A stretch of DNA of 64,000 nucleotides, taken from NCBI GenBank assembly GCA_949752795.1, contig OX457061.1:30384425-30448424 (forward strand). Reading direction: 5' to 3'. Positions 1 to 12,560 of the stretch are shown one piece after another. Position 1 is the first letter of the stretch. Each line of letters opens with the position of its first letter. The stretch is from Hyperoodon ampullatus. Its lineage: Eukaryota; Chordata; Mammalia; Artiodactyla; Ziphiidae. Position numbers and translations under genes: made by a program. The notes below the pieces were generated by a model. The model made no database searches. It worked only from the letters and a program-made list of their open reading frames with translations, and was not told the DNA's origin.

Positions 1-749
1 ATCATCAATAAACAACTTATTATGAAGTAATATATTTCCAATTTTTGCAGAAAGCAAACTAGCGTAACCTTTTGACTTCTTCCCCACTCAAACATGGAAA
101 TGACATAGAAATAAGATTAAAAATATATCAACCTGAAGAACAGAATGAAACTGGAAGAAACCCAAGGAAACAGAACGTAGCCACTGACAAGAAACAGATT
201 GTGGGAGTAGTTCTGAGTAGAGTTCTTCCTTCTCTGTTGCATTGCCATGAGGAAATTATGCTTGACCCTTCTATAACCCTTACAAGCAAAGGTACATAAG
301 GCAACATGAGAGTGGTCCAGAGCTAAGAAGAGTTGAAGAGTGAATAACTCACTACAAGTGCACACAAAGCAGCCTACCTACCTAGGGAGTTCCCTCTTTC
401 TGTCTCATCTCACTACACAAAATGAAATATTTTTACCAATGAAGAAAAGGACTTAGAAGAACAGCATTCAGGAAGAGGTGAAGGATAAGTACCCTAAGAG
501 TTAGGGTTTCCAGATGAGGAAACATATTTGCACATACCCCAAGTGTAGTACAATGGGCTCTCTACTTTTGTACTCACCTGAAGTAGCACGTTAGGGCCTG
601 GACTTTTGCCTTTTCCGTATAAGGTACAAATTACTGACCAAGGTACCTCAGAGGAAAACAAATTCTATAAAGAATAATGTGATAAATGGTGAACACAACT
701 TTTATAAAAGAAAGATAATAAAATGTGCAACCCAAGATCACATGAGGCA
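1..749. other. AT-rich intergenic sequence, nothing recognised
   Basis: The two overlapping short open frames at 72-299 (+) and 117-365 (-) have no family resemblance and no splice context. I see no gene, RNA or identifiable repeat. Confidence 0.5.
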
Positions 750-1258
750 GAATTCATTGAACAAGAGAGAGCAAAAATTTTGAAAGAGCAAAATAAATAT
801 CCTTGATGAGATAAGGAAGTATATTCATGGCATAAAGCAGAAATAAGCAGTTACCAAGAAAAGAATCATATGGTAATACTGGGTATTAAACATTTAACAG
901 TTGAAATAAGAAACTCAATAAATGAGATACATAGCAGAATGAAAACTATAACTATATGAGGCATTAAAATAAGCCTCAAATACTTTCAAGTAATTTAAAT
1001 CATTCATAGAATGTTCTTTGACCATACAGATTTAAGCTAGAGAAATTTTAAAAAAGAAAATATAACTAGAAATATCCCAAATGTTAGGAACTTACACATG
1101 GACTCCTAATAACGTATAGTACGAGGAAGAAATCACAACAAAAAATAAAGCTGTTTTGAATCAAATGGTAATGAAGATACTACTAAAAACTTATGGAATC
1201 CAGCTAAAGCCAGTGATCAGAAGAAAATTTATAGCCCCAAATATATTTATTAAAAAAT
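750..1258 (+). mobile_element. Ancient LINE-1 ORF2 fragment (endonuclease end)
   Basis: The DNA from ATAGAATGTTCTTTGACCAT through GAAGAAATCACAACA to GCAGAAAATTTATAGC-like sequence follows the L1 ORF2 endonuclease C-terminus. Heavily mutated, no open frame. Confidence 0.6.
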
Positions 1259-1299
1259 AATCTTAGATTCTATCTCCAAGTTTAAAAAAAGAACAGAAA

Positions 1300-2310
1300 A
1301 TCATACCAACATGTTCCATACTACCCCATCTATTCTGCTATTGAGGTTATCAATGGAATTTTTTATTTACATTACTGTATTTTTCAGTTCCGAAATCTCC
1401 TTTTGGTTCTTATTTATATTTCCCATCTCTTTTCCAAGACTTTCTATTTCTCTGCTTAGGCCTTCTATTTTTTTCATTTGTTTCAAATGTATGCATAATT
1501 GCTCACTGAAGTATTTTATAATGCTGCTTTAAATTGCTTGTAAAATAATTCCAACAGATGTTCATCTTGTCACTGCATCTGGAGATTGTCTTTTATCATT
1601 TACATTGAGATACCTGATTCTTTGTTTGAAGAGTGATATTCATTTTTATCCTGGATATTTTATGTACTGTGAGAATCTGGATCTTACTCAAATCTTCTGT
1701 TTTAGCAGCCATCTTCTAAAACCATGCCCTTTAGGGAAGGGTCACTACCTCAGTCATACCAGATGGGGTGGAAGTATAGGTTCACCGCATGGCCTTCATG
1801 ACACAATGGGGATAGGAAAATCCATTGCCAATGGAATGTAGGGAAAGCCCTGACTTCCCACTAGTACTCTTCTGAAATCCTGTCTGGAGGGGAAGGGCAC
1901 CTGCTACAGCTGGAAGAGGGTGGAAGTCTAGGCTTCCTACTTGATATTAGCTGAAGAAGAGGGGGAAGAGCTACAGTATTTTTCTCTGGTGTTTGCCTGC
2001 AATATGGCAAGCATTGCCAAAATGTTTTCTATCCTGCTAAGCTACTCTCCTCTCGATCCTTTGGCTACAGAGAGTAAGATTTCCTTGGTGCTTTTTTTTG
2101 TTTGTTCCCATTGGTGTTTCCAAGTTGTAGGCGTATCTAGAATTCAGTCTGAGATATATAGAAGGCAAAAAGGAAATCCAGGAGACCCACTGCCTTTTGG
2201 TTGCTTGGGTCCCAAAGGCACTAGCTGGTCTTTTTTCTCTCTACCTTTCCCAGTCTTCTTAGGCTTTTTTATATATAATATCCAGAGTTTTAGCTGTATT
2301 TAACAGAATA
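1300..2310 (-). mobile_element. Ancient LINE-1 5' region, antisense (probable)
   Basis: The reverse complement resembles the L1M 5' UTR/ORF1 start: clusters equivalent to 'aacaaatgaaaaaatagaa', 'gcagcattataaaa' and repeated GTGGAAGTCTAGG-type blocks on the + strand. The long open frames here are chance. Family call from memory. Confidence 0.45.
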
Positions 2311-2499
2311 GGGAGAAGCGTCTGTTCCAACTTGTTTGGAACCAGAAGTCCTATATCTATTTAAAAAGTGAATTCATTATTATAATCTTCCCTAAAAAAT
2401 ATTTAGCTCAAATAACTCCACCATGAATTATTTCAATCTTTTAAGAAAGATTGAAATTGAAATTTCTTTCTTTTAAGAAAGAAAGAAATTCAGTTTTAC

Positions 2500-2830
2500 A
2501 CAATCTATTCACAGATAGAAAATGCAGGAAAGTTTCCCAATTCATTTTATGAGGCTAGCATAAACTTCATACCAAAATCTAACAGGATTATGTTTAAAAG
2601 GAAAATTAAGAGCCTAGCTCTCATGAACACAGTTGGAAAAAGTCCTCAAAAAACAATTAGTACATTGAATGAAGTGTTATATAAAAGGAACAATAGCTTA
2701 CAATTAAGTGGAGTTAATTCTAGAAATGTAAGACTGGTTTAACATTCAAAAATCAAACAGTAAAATTATAGTAATACTATTAAAAAGAAATATCACATAA
2801 TAACATTCACGGAGGCAGAAAACTATTGTA
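2500..2830 (+). mobile_element. Ancient LINE-1 ORF2 fragment (RT start)
   Basis: CCCAATTCATTTTATGAGGC followed by ATAAACTTCATACCAAAATC matches the NSFYEA-ITLIPK segment preceding the L1 RT. Decayed. Confidence 0.55.
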
Positions 2831-3889
2831 AAATTATTGTTCTTTGTTTTTAACCCTATGGAACAAGTTTCACTTTGCCTTGTCTTATGTTTATGTAATT
2901 AGCTACCTGAAAGCAAGAACCTTGCTTTTTCATCTCTGTACATCCTCACAATTTTGACATCAAAATTTAGTGAAAGATCTTTCACATAATCAGATCTCAA
3001 ATAGGAATAAAAGAAATATAACAAATGTTCATAATGTTATTAAAGTACTGTTGCCCATTACTTTTTCCAAATTATTCACACTAACTTCTTGCCTCATGGT
3101 TTATCTTTTTTGTTGTTGTGGTGGTGGTTTTTTGGGTTTTTTGTTTTTGTTTTTCATGGTTTATCTTTTACAAATGATCTTGGGTCTCCATGTTAAAGTC
3201 ACATCCCTCTTACTAATATATATACTCTAGAGGTGCTGGTATGATATAAATGTGAATGGAATTAAAATAAGAGCTATCACAACACGGTCAGAGAGCCAAC
3301 CAACAGGGTAAGTGGAGTTAGAGGAAGCAGTCGGGAAGCAATGGCAGTAACGTGTTGCCCAGTCTCTTGAGGCTGGGCATCTACACCTTCAGCTATTACA
3401 GCCTTATATCTCCCTACTCCACCAAGGAAAAATGAACCATATTGCACTGGATTTTCCATTCTACAAAAATCCTAACATTTAATGCTGGGAATGGGCTTTT
3501 ACTCAGTAGGAATAGGGACTAAAGGGGAATCATTGATTCTAGTCTTTCACCATTGTCATTATTGTCAAAAGTAGAAAATTACTGTTTCACTCTCCATTTA
3601 TTTTTTGTTCCCTATTTTCCATTTACAGATATTTTGAAATCAGTTAAAATTGCCTGAAAAAATAACACAGAACAATTCAAAATATACAATTATTTTTTAA
3701 AGTAGGTTAGAAATGCACTATGCTCTTGAGTTTATTATATATAGTATATGCATATGACTATATTAAAATATTAATAGTTACTATAACTGAAATGGTGGAT
3801 GAATTTAATTTCTTCATTCGAATTTTTCCAAATTTCCCAGATCTTTTCCAATAAGTATGTATTATTTATTTAATCAGGAAATTTTTATT

Positions 3890-4115
3890 TTTATCTTTTT
3901 TTATATCGGAGCATATATGATTTACAATGTTGTGTTAGTTTCAGGTGTACAGTAAAGTGATTTAGTTATACATATACATATATCTAATCTTTTCCAGATT
4001 CTTTTCCCATATAGGTTATTACAGAGTATTCAGTAGAGTCCCCTGTGCTATACAGTAGGTCCTTGTTGATTATCTATTTTATATATAGTAGTGTATATAT
4101 GTTAATTTAATACAT
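3890..4115 (-). mobile_element. LINE-1 3' UTR fragment, antisense
   Basis: Antisense to the cetartiodactyl L1 3' UTR, recognisable from TTACAATGTTGTGTTAGTTT, CAGGTGTACAGTAAAGTGAT and TACAGTAGGTCCTTGTTGAT. Present in unit A only at this position. Confidence 0.7.
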
Positions 4116-4740
4116 TTTTAATTTATTAAAAAATAATCATTTAATAAGTTAGATTTAATTAGATCTTTGAGGCAATATCCCTAAAGCTTTAAGAACTACT
4201 ACTACTCTCCACATAATAGTTTAGAGATACTATTTAAATCCCTTCTGAGATTATAGAGTCTCTTAGAAGAAAACAAAGAAGGATTTAAATTGCTATCAGA
4301 GCCACTGATGGGTCCTAAGGAAATTTTTAAGGCTCAGAGATTGGGGAATATCTGTAAGATTTACTATTGATACGAACTCAAGACAGAACATCCAGGTAAG
4401 AATGACAGCCTTACCAAACAGCTCAAAAAAAGAAGAGAGCTAAGATGTCAACTAGCTTGAGGAAGTGCAACCACAATGAATTTATTATGAATTTATTACC
4501 AAGAAGTTGGTAAAATACTGGAATAGAATAAGGAATGATATATAGTGATGAGTGTGCTTGTGTCTAACACTACATCCTTTTTTAGAAACTGAAGCCCCAA
4601 CAGGACATGCTACCTATTGGGTGTGGAGAAGGTAAGAATCCTACCCAAAAAATTAAATAGGAAGTACTGGGGCAGAGTTGTAAAGATTTGTTTCAGAAAA
4701 AGAAAGAGAAATGGAAATAATAAGTTCTCAATAATTTACT

Positions 4741-5070
4741 TTTTATATATTTTTAAACTTTTTACTTTGAACTGATTTTAAACTTTCAGAAAATTTACCA
4801 AATTAGTTCAAAGAGTTCCCTTACATCTCTCAACTAACCTCCAATGTCAATATCTTACACAACCATAGTACAAGTATCAAGAATAAGATATTAAGGTTGG
4901 TACATTATATTAACTGTGGACTTTATTCAGATTTCACAAATTTTCCACTAGTGTCTTTTTCTGTTCTAGGATCCTTTTCAAGGTCCCACACTCTATATAA
5001 TTGTTATTTGTCCTTTGTCTCTTCCAGTTTGTGACAGTTCCTCAGTCTTTTTTCTTTTATCAATTTGAAA
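4741..5070 (-). mobile_element. Ancient LINE-1 3' UTR-like fragment
   Basis: ACAACCATAGTACAAGTATC, TTGGTACATTATATTAACTG and GTGACAGTTCCTCAGTCTTT follow a common old mammalian L1 3' repeat as I remember it. Strand is uncertain. Confidence 0.4.
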
Positions 5071-5219
5071 AGCTCTAAATAAAAAAATTAAAAAGGAAAT
5101 ATAGACAAAAAGAATTATTAAATTAAGGAAATATCTTGAATATCTATAAACATCATTTTAAATTATCATTTCTTCTTACGATGAAAAAAGGGGAAAAAAT
5201 GTGAACCTGAAAGTCCAGA

Positions 5220-5450
5220 TTAAATTAACACAGGTTGTGCAATTACTCTGTATCAAGGACTATCACATGTCACACATACTTGCTTCACAACAATTCTACA
5301 AAATAGGTGCTATTATGCTAATATTACAGATGGCCCATCACATTCAGACAGTTTGTGTCTTGCACAAGATCTGTACAGTTAAAAAACCACAGAGTGGAGA
5401 CTAAACTCTAAGCTCTCTGACTCCTAGCCAACTGCTGTTTGCATTAAGAC
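5220..5450 (-). repeat. MIR SINE relic
   Basis: TGTCACACATACTTGCTTCA, GGTGCTATTATGCTAATATTACAGAT and the following ACACAGAGTGGAGACTAAAC-like region follow an antisense MIR. Ancient mammal-wide repeat. Confidence 0.6.
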
Positions 5451-5459
5451 ATGGTACTT

Positions 5460-8400
5460 TTTCATAAATAAATCTTATCAGCATTTCGGCAAAGGGATAA
5501 AAGGATTAGGGCACAGTAGGCTTCCAGAGCACAGTCTTGGAGATGGTGAGAGCATTCAGGATAAGCAAGGTGAATCAATTCCAGGAGTGAGCCTGTTGTT
5601 CAGATAGATGTTCCCACTAGATAAGAGTTAAAGGCTGTTGCTGTGTTTCCAACAACAAAAAAATTGCACTTGGTTTCCACACAGAAATGTTAGTGAAAAA
5701 CCCAGAATAATTCTCAATACCACGTAGAAAAAGGAGAAAAGGCCTTTCTTTTTTACCTTTGCCTTTGCTCACTCCATTTTATTCACTAATGTTTCCTTTG
5801 GGGGCTCACAGGAGCTTATTTATTCACACAAGCACTGGGGATCTCCTGTGATGGATGTTTCATATTGTGAAGAACAAAGTCGTTTTACCAACAAAAGGGG
5901 AAACCTGATAACTCTGAAATTAGAATTCAATACTTAGTGCTGGAAACTTACTCCTGAGGAAGCCTTCCAGGATGGCTGAGGTAGAGCGCGATATAAGAGG
6001 CTCCTGGGGCAAAATAGGAAACACCGGCTGAATTTATACGATTATAGACAAACTTCCTTTGGCAAATACAAGTAGACGATAGATGCACATGATCTGTGAG
6101 TCTCGATGTTTTCTTTCCTTGCATAGGTGGTGCCCAATGGTGAAAAATAATCTAAGAACAGGGTCTTTCGGGAGATGGATAAAGCTCAGGGAGCCAAGAA
6201 ATTGAAACTACATTTTATGGAGAAAAAGAAAGGAGCAAAAGTAACAGAGGCCCCCAACTGCTTCCCCAAGGTCTTGCCTTTCTACCAGGTATCTCCTCTT
6301 TCTCTTTACTATATGATGCTATTGTTGCTTTTTTAATGAATCCTATCTGTACCGCTAACCTTGATCACATTCTAAATGGTGGGCTCTATAATCTTTTTTT
6401 GCAAGAATTGGGCTGTGTCAGTACGTCTTCTCAGAGTGGATATATTTGTGAGATTGGTTGAAACTGGAACATTAAATGGCCTGAATTAGTCTATGAAAAA
6501 AAGCAACAGAAAATCTCAAGTCAATTCCAATCCACTGACTGTTATTTTTCCTTCTTGGGTTTTAGAGACAGCTGGAGCCAACAAATGCCTGGACCTTCTG
6601 GCCTCTTTGGCTTCTCCTAATCATTAGAAAGAACACAGAGATGCTAACCTTTGGCCCAGGGCAGTTCCCTATTAAGAAAATTTGTTTTTCTTATTTTTAC
6701 AATTAAAATATATAGGTTTAGCATAGAAAAATTGGAAAATATGAAAAAAATTAAGAAAAGTTAAATGCTTCAAACCCAATCTGACAAAGAAAACCACAGT
6801 TAATATTTTTGTTTCTTCCAGCTACACATATACAAAATTGTGATTATTTACATTGCCAAGTAACTTGCTTTTATCACATAATAATATATCATGAGCATTT
6901 TTCCTTAGTCTTAACTCCTCTGCAAGAATACAATTTTCAGTGGTACAACATATGAAGGTATGTTTTCTCACATATCATAACATGCTCCACCACTACATAC
7001 CAGATTTTCAGCATCCTAAAGAAAAAAAAATTACAACTGTCTATCGATTATTTCAGAAAAATAATATTAAGTAATAATAATGATGACAATAACAGTAATT
7101 CTTAACTGACTTTTAGGGAAACACCTCCAGAGTTTCATCATTTAAAATCAAGTTGGCCCATGTCTAAATTACTAAGAGTTTTATCAAGAATGTTAAATTC
7201 TAGCAAATGATTTTTTTATATCTAACTAGATGATCATATAGGGGTTTCTGCTATTATTTATTTGGTATATTATGTTGATAGATATTTAAATAATATTCGG
7301 AATGTCTTGCATTCATGAAATTATTCTAATATACAGTTGGAATTGTTTTGAATATATTTACAAATTTTACATATATGTTCAAATGAGACTGAACCATAGT
7401 TTTGTTCTATCTTTGACAATTTGGGGTGTAAAAGTTATTTTAGTCTGATAAAATGATTTATGAAGTGTTCCATAATTTTTTGGACATTAAACTATTTATG
7501 TACCACAGAGGTTGTTTCTTGAAAGTATAAATTAACGCTTTACTAAGTAATCTGTGTCCAATGTTCATTTTGAGGATCAGTGTCTATCCTTCTCCCAGTT
7601 GAATCTCTGGTAATACTACAGAATCTATTATGCTAAGTGTTTACTAAACGAATAAATGAAAGATACTAGGAGAGAGGTAAGCACAGTTCTATGGAAGCAC
7701 TTAAATGGGCATCCTACCCAAACTAGAAATTCAGGAAAGTTTCCTAGGAAAAGGTATTAACTAACTAGGAGGGGCCTTTCCAGTTTAAGCGAGGATTTCA
7801 GCATGGCTATTACAGAACGTAAAGAAGAAGGATCAGTAGTGGCTCCAAAATTTATACATTAGCATTTAGGGGTGACGACCTGATTGTGGGAAACTTTTCT
7901 TGAAGCCGTGTTATATAACAACTACACTGTTTTATCTCAAATTCTACTACTGTTATATTGGACTGACATTGGGGGCAAGACTGATGAAGATTATGGGTAA
8001 GCAAATCCTCCCCCAGTATCTTTTCCCTTGACACATTCGTGGTGTGGGGAAATATGGAAATGACATAAAAGAAGATGGAGAGATTAAAGTGGGCCTTTTA
8101 TGATGGGCTAACTCAGTGTTAATGAGATGATTTTTTCCACTTTCTCTTATTTGTCGTAAGTATTTAAATGGTCTCCTTCATCTGGGCCTTTTTCTTTGAG
8201 CAAAGAAAAGGAGCCACTCTCTTCTCATTTCTTTCTCAACACCCACTCTCTCAAGATATAAGTGCTTAGTTTAGTGCTCATTTGTAACAGAATAATAAGC
8301 TCCTTCTATCCTCCTCCAACCTCTTCTCTTCCTTCTCCTCCTCCTTCTACTTAGAGCAGCTGTGCTCAAACAAATCAAAACTGCCTCAACTCACACTTTT

Positions 8401-9000
8401 GAAGTTAGATCCATGTGCCAACGTGAACAGAGACAGGCAAGGAAGAGCAGGAAGAAAAGAATTTCTTCTGTTAATAAACTATTGTACCATGATCTCTTTT
8501 TAAATCTCTCCCAAACCATTATCTAGGTGGTAACTCACTAGGAGGAAGAGAAAAAATATAGAAAGTTAATGGGGAAGCCAGGAAGGCTGCCCTATGTGAC
8601 CAGCCAAGGAATAAGCCAAGGAATCATGCCCTTCTGTGCTCCAGAAAGAGAAAGCAGGGCAAATGGTTGGTTGCAGGCTGGAGGACAGAAAAAAATGAGA
8701 CATTTTCTCACTCTGCTGCCCTGGTCCCAATGAAAACAATCTATCACAGGAATACAGCATAGTATAAGGCACAGTACTTACATCCAAAATCTACAGTGTT
8801 TCCTGGGCATCATGTTGGACAAATATGAAACAATTAGGGCAACAGCTGAGTTTTCATAATGTACTAACACTGTATATCATAGGAACTCATGATATACACC
8901 GTGGGCTAGAAAAAGCAAGTAAGGCAGGAATGTTCGTTTCAACACACCTAAACGCCGTGTAGTATTTTCAGAGGATCAGAAGAGAATCTGTGATAGGTAC
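5460..9000. other. Unit A unique sequence, nothing recognised
   Basis: AT-rich with a CT-rich run at 8300-8350. A frame near 6176 (MDKAQGAKKLKLHFMEKK) is followed by a possible donor (CAG-GTATCT at about 6288), but without family match or neighbouring exons I do not call an exon. No counterpart is seen in unit B, where L1s occupy this interval. Confidence 0.4.
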
Positions 9001-9258
9001 TATGGTATTGTGTTAAGAGGACTGACTCTGGATCCAGATTGCCAGTTATTAAATCCTGGTTCTAGCTATATTATCTGGGGCAAGCTACTTTACCTTCCCT
9101 TTACCTGTTTGCTCTGTAAAATGGGGATAATAATTGTTTCTCGTACTATTATTATATGTAATACTGATAGGCTCGCAGTGAATATTAAATGACTGAATAA
9201 AGTGCTTATCACAGCACCTGGACAGAGTTAGTTCTCAATAAATATTAGCTAGCTATCA
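9001..9258 (+). repeat. MIR SINE relic
   Basis: GACTCTGGATCCAGATTGCC, AAATGGGGATAATAATTG and the final CTCAATAAATATTAGCT match MIR in sense orientation. A chance open frame crosses it. Confidence 0.8.
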
Positions 9259-9308
9259 CTGGTCCAGCCATACTAATACTTGCCAGTATTCATAAAATCT
9301 TTGTGCCA

Positions 9309-9644
9309 GGGTTTCCTTAGTGGCGCAGTGGTTAAGAATCTGCCTGCCGGTGCAGGAGACATGGGTTCGAGCCCTGCTCCAGGAAGATCCCACATGCTGC
9401 GGAGCAACTAAGCCTGTGCACCACAACTATTGAGCCTGAGCTCTAGAGCCCGCGAGCCACAACTACTGAGCCTGTATGCCACAACTACTGAAGCCTGTGT
9501 GCCTAGAGTGCATGCTCTGCAACAAGAGAAGCCACCACAATGAGAAGCCTGCACACCGCAACAAAGAGTAGCCCCCGCTCTCCACACCTAGAGAAAGCCC
9601 ACGCACAGCAAAGAAGACTCAAGGCAGCCAATAAAAAAAAAAAA
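9309..9644 (+). mobile_element. CHR-type tRNA-Glu SINE, long form
   Basis: The tRNA-like head GTTTCCTTAGTGGCGCAGTG (A box) and GGGTTCGAGCCC (B box) is followed by the repeating CCACAACTACTGAGCCTG body and an A-rich tail. Older than the short copies judging by substitutions. No clear target duplication found. Confidence 0.9.
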
Positions 9645-9664
9645 TGCTATTCTAGTGAACACAT

Positions 9665-11290
9665 GAATGATAAGAAAGCCACACTGCCTTACTGCTGACA
9701 TGAAGAAAGGTTTAGTGGTCTGAAGAGATCAAACCCACAACATTCCCTTAAACCAAAGCCTAAGCCAGAGAAAGGCCCTAACTCTCCTCAATTCTATGAA
9801 GCCTGGGAGAAGTGAGGAAGATGCAGAAGAAAAGTTTGAAGCTAGCTGACGTTGTTTCATGAGGTTTAAGAAAGGAATCCACATCCATAATTAAAAAGTG
9901 CAAAGTGAAGCTGCAAGTGCTGATGTAGATACAGCAAGTTACCTAGAAGATCTAACTAAGATAACGAATGAAGGTGGCTACACTAAACAACAGATTTTCA
10001 ATGTAGACAAAACACTCTTATACTGGAAGAAGATGCCATCTAGGATTTTCACAGGTAGAGAGAAGTCGATGCCTGTCTTCAAAGCTTCCAAGGACAAGCT
10101 AACACTCTTGCTAGGGGCTAATGCAACTGGTGGTTTAAGCCAATACTCATTTACCCTTCCAAAAATCCTAGTGCCCTTAATAATTATGCTAAATCAACTC
10201 TGCCTGTGCTGTATAAATGGAACAACAAAGCCTGGATGACAGCTCACTGTTTACAACATGGTTTACTGAATACCTGAAGACCACTGTTGAGACCTACTGC
10301 TCAGAAAAAGAGATTCCTTTCAAAATATTAAAGATACACAATGAGATTAATGTTGTTTTCACGCTTGCTAACACATCCATTCTGCAGTCCATGGGTCAAG
10401 GAATAATTCTGACCTTCAAGTCTTATTATTTAAGAAATACATTTCATAAGGCTATAGCTGTCATAGACAGTGATTCCTCTGATGGACCTAGGCAAAGCCA
10501 ATTGAAAACCTTCTGGAAAGGATTCACCATTCTGGATGCCATTAAGAACATTCCTGATTCATGGGAAGAATTCAAAACATCAATATTAAAAGGAGTTTGG
10601 AAGGAGTTAATTCCAACTCTCATGGATGACTTAGAGGGATTCAAGACTTCAGCGGAGGAAGTAACTGCAGATGTGGTGGAAACAGCAAGAGAACTAGAAT
10701 TAGAGGTGGAGCTTGAAGATGTGACTGAATTGCTGCATTCTCATGATAAAACTTTAATGCATAAAGAGTTGCTTTTTAAACATGAGCAAAGAAAGTAGTT
10801 TCTTGAGATGGAAACTACTCCTGGTGAAGATGCTATGAAGATTGTTAAAATGACAGCAAAGGATTTAAAATATTACATAAAATTAGTTGCTAAAGCAGCG
10901 GCAGGGTTTGAGAAATTTGACTCCAATTTTGAAAGAAGTCCTACTGTGGGTAAAATGCTACCAAACACCATTGCATGCTACAGAGAAATCATTCATGAAA
11001 GGAAGAGTCCATCAATGAGGCAAACTTCACTGCTGTCTTATGTTAAGAAATTACCATGGCCACCCAACCTTCAGCAACACCACCCTGATCAGTCAGCAGC
11101 CATCAACACTGAGGCCAGGCTCTCTGCCAGCAAAGAGATTATGAGTCACTGAAAGCTCAACTGATGGTTAGCATTTTTTAATTAAGTATGTACATTGTCT
11201 AAGGTAGGAAATTTGACAAGCTATGTTAACTACAATGATGAAATCATAATAAATTCTAAGTACAATTATGTAACAGTATAGTGTATGCAG
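9665..11290 (+). mobile_element. Tigger1 (Tc1/mariner-pogo) DNA transposon fossil
   Basis: Collinear with the Tigger1/TIGD1 transposase over most of its length. It shows [20 protein letters not shown] at about 9998, [39 protein letters not shown] near 10420, [20 protein letters not shown] and FERSPTVGKMLPNTIACYRE near 10930, ending with KLPWPPNL and the 3' region after 11152. Three frames are needed. Sequence for the segment with the second catalytic Asp (the LLIDNAPGH block) is deleted between about 10330 and 10345, and the first catalytic position reads VDKT instead of VDET. It cannot make active transposase. Confidence 0.88.
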
Positions 11291-11299
11291 AATTAACAT

Positions 11300-12560
11300 T
11301 ATCTTTCAATAAGTTTATTATAACCTGTTAGTATTTTCCCTTAACATATCTTCTCATTTTTCAAAACAAAATACATAATTTTTTATTTGCCTTTTATAAG
11401 ATAGAGAGCAAAGTAACAAACCCTAGACTAGACTATGTTTCTATACATAGTTGCTATAGAAGACCTCCTTCTGCTTTTTCTTTTGTGTGTATCATATAGT
11501 TCACACTTTATGGTTTGGCAGGAACATTTACATTTCACATTTTAAAACATATAAAGAGTTTTTAACTGATATTAAATAAGTGAGCACTAATATTTATAAT
11601 AATGCAAAATATGTTAGCAAAGCTAGTGCCGATAATGAAACATGGAAGTTGGTGTAAAAAGAAGTCATAATGATTTATACACAGCATTTATTTATTTAGA
11701 TTTTTAAAAAAAGCACAATCAGCTTTTAATAATAAGTAATCTTATTAAATTTTAAGAGTACTTTGTTATATGCATGAAAGAATAAAATATAAATGGCATC
11801 AACAAAATAGAATGTAGATGATAATGGAATCATATCTTCAAATTACTGGTACAAAATAACTGTAAACTGTAAAGTAGCTAAATTATCTTTCAAGACTGAA
11901 GATAAATTACTTTTCAGATAAAGACTAAGGGATTTTTATCATTCAAAGAATGTACTGAATTAGCTATTAAAGAATGTACCTAAGGAAGAATTAAATTCAA
12001 CCTAAATGGAAGAGTAGAATGGAAAAAAAAAGAAAGAAAGCAATAGTTAACAAAAAATTAACAAATATATGAAGAGATCTATAAAATAGCCTTTATAGAA
12101 AAATAAAGAAAACAAAAATCTTCAGAATTACAAAAAGACTCAAGTTTTGTGAAGACACTAAATAAGAGTAGGTGATTTTAATACAAACTTCTCTCAAACT
12201 GTTTGCTATAGAAATGTGAAAATAAAAGATTTGAGTTCGACAGTAAATAAGATTAACTAAAATATATAAAAATGTAAGATATAGACAATAATATATGAAA
12301 TACATAATATGTAAGGTCTATAAAAATGTATATTCAAACACTAGAGAATATATGTTTAAAATACAAGGCAAGTATTAATAAATACTGAAGAGTTAAAATC
12401 ACTCGACCACAATTTCTAGTTACAACACAACAGAATAACAACAAAACCAGTTAATGTAGGTTAATTCTAAAAGGAAATTTATAGGTATAAATAAATAGAT
12501 ATATCAATCTTTATATATGACATATATACATATCATACATATATACATATATGAAAATAA
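11300..12560. other. AT-rich sequence, nothing recognised
   Basis: Very AT-rich, with ATATAC repeats at 12490-12555. No coding frame with family resemblance. Confidence 0.45.

Noticed and set aside
2400..2490. Hairpin-like TTTCAATCTTTTAAGAAAGATTGAAA
   Set aside because: A genuine inverted repeat, but short, AT-rich and within L1 debris; no microRNA-like context, so not called.
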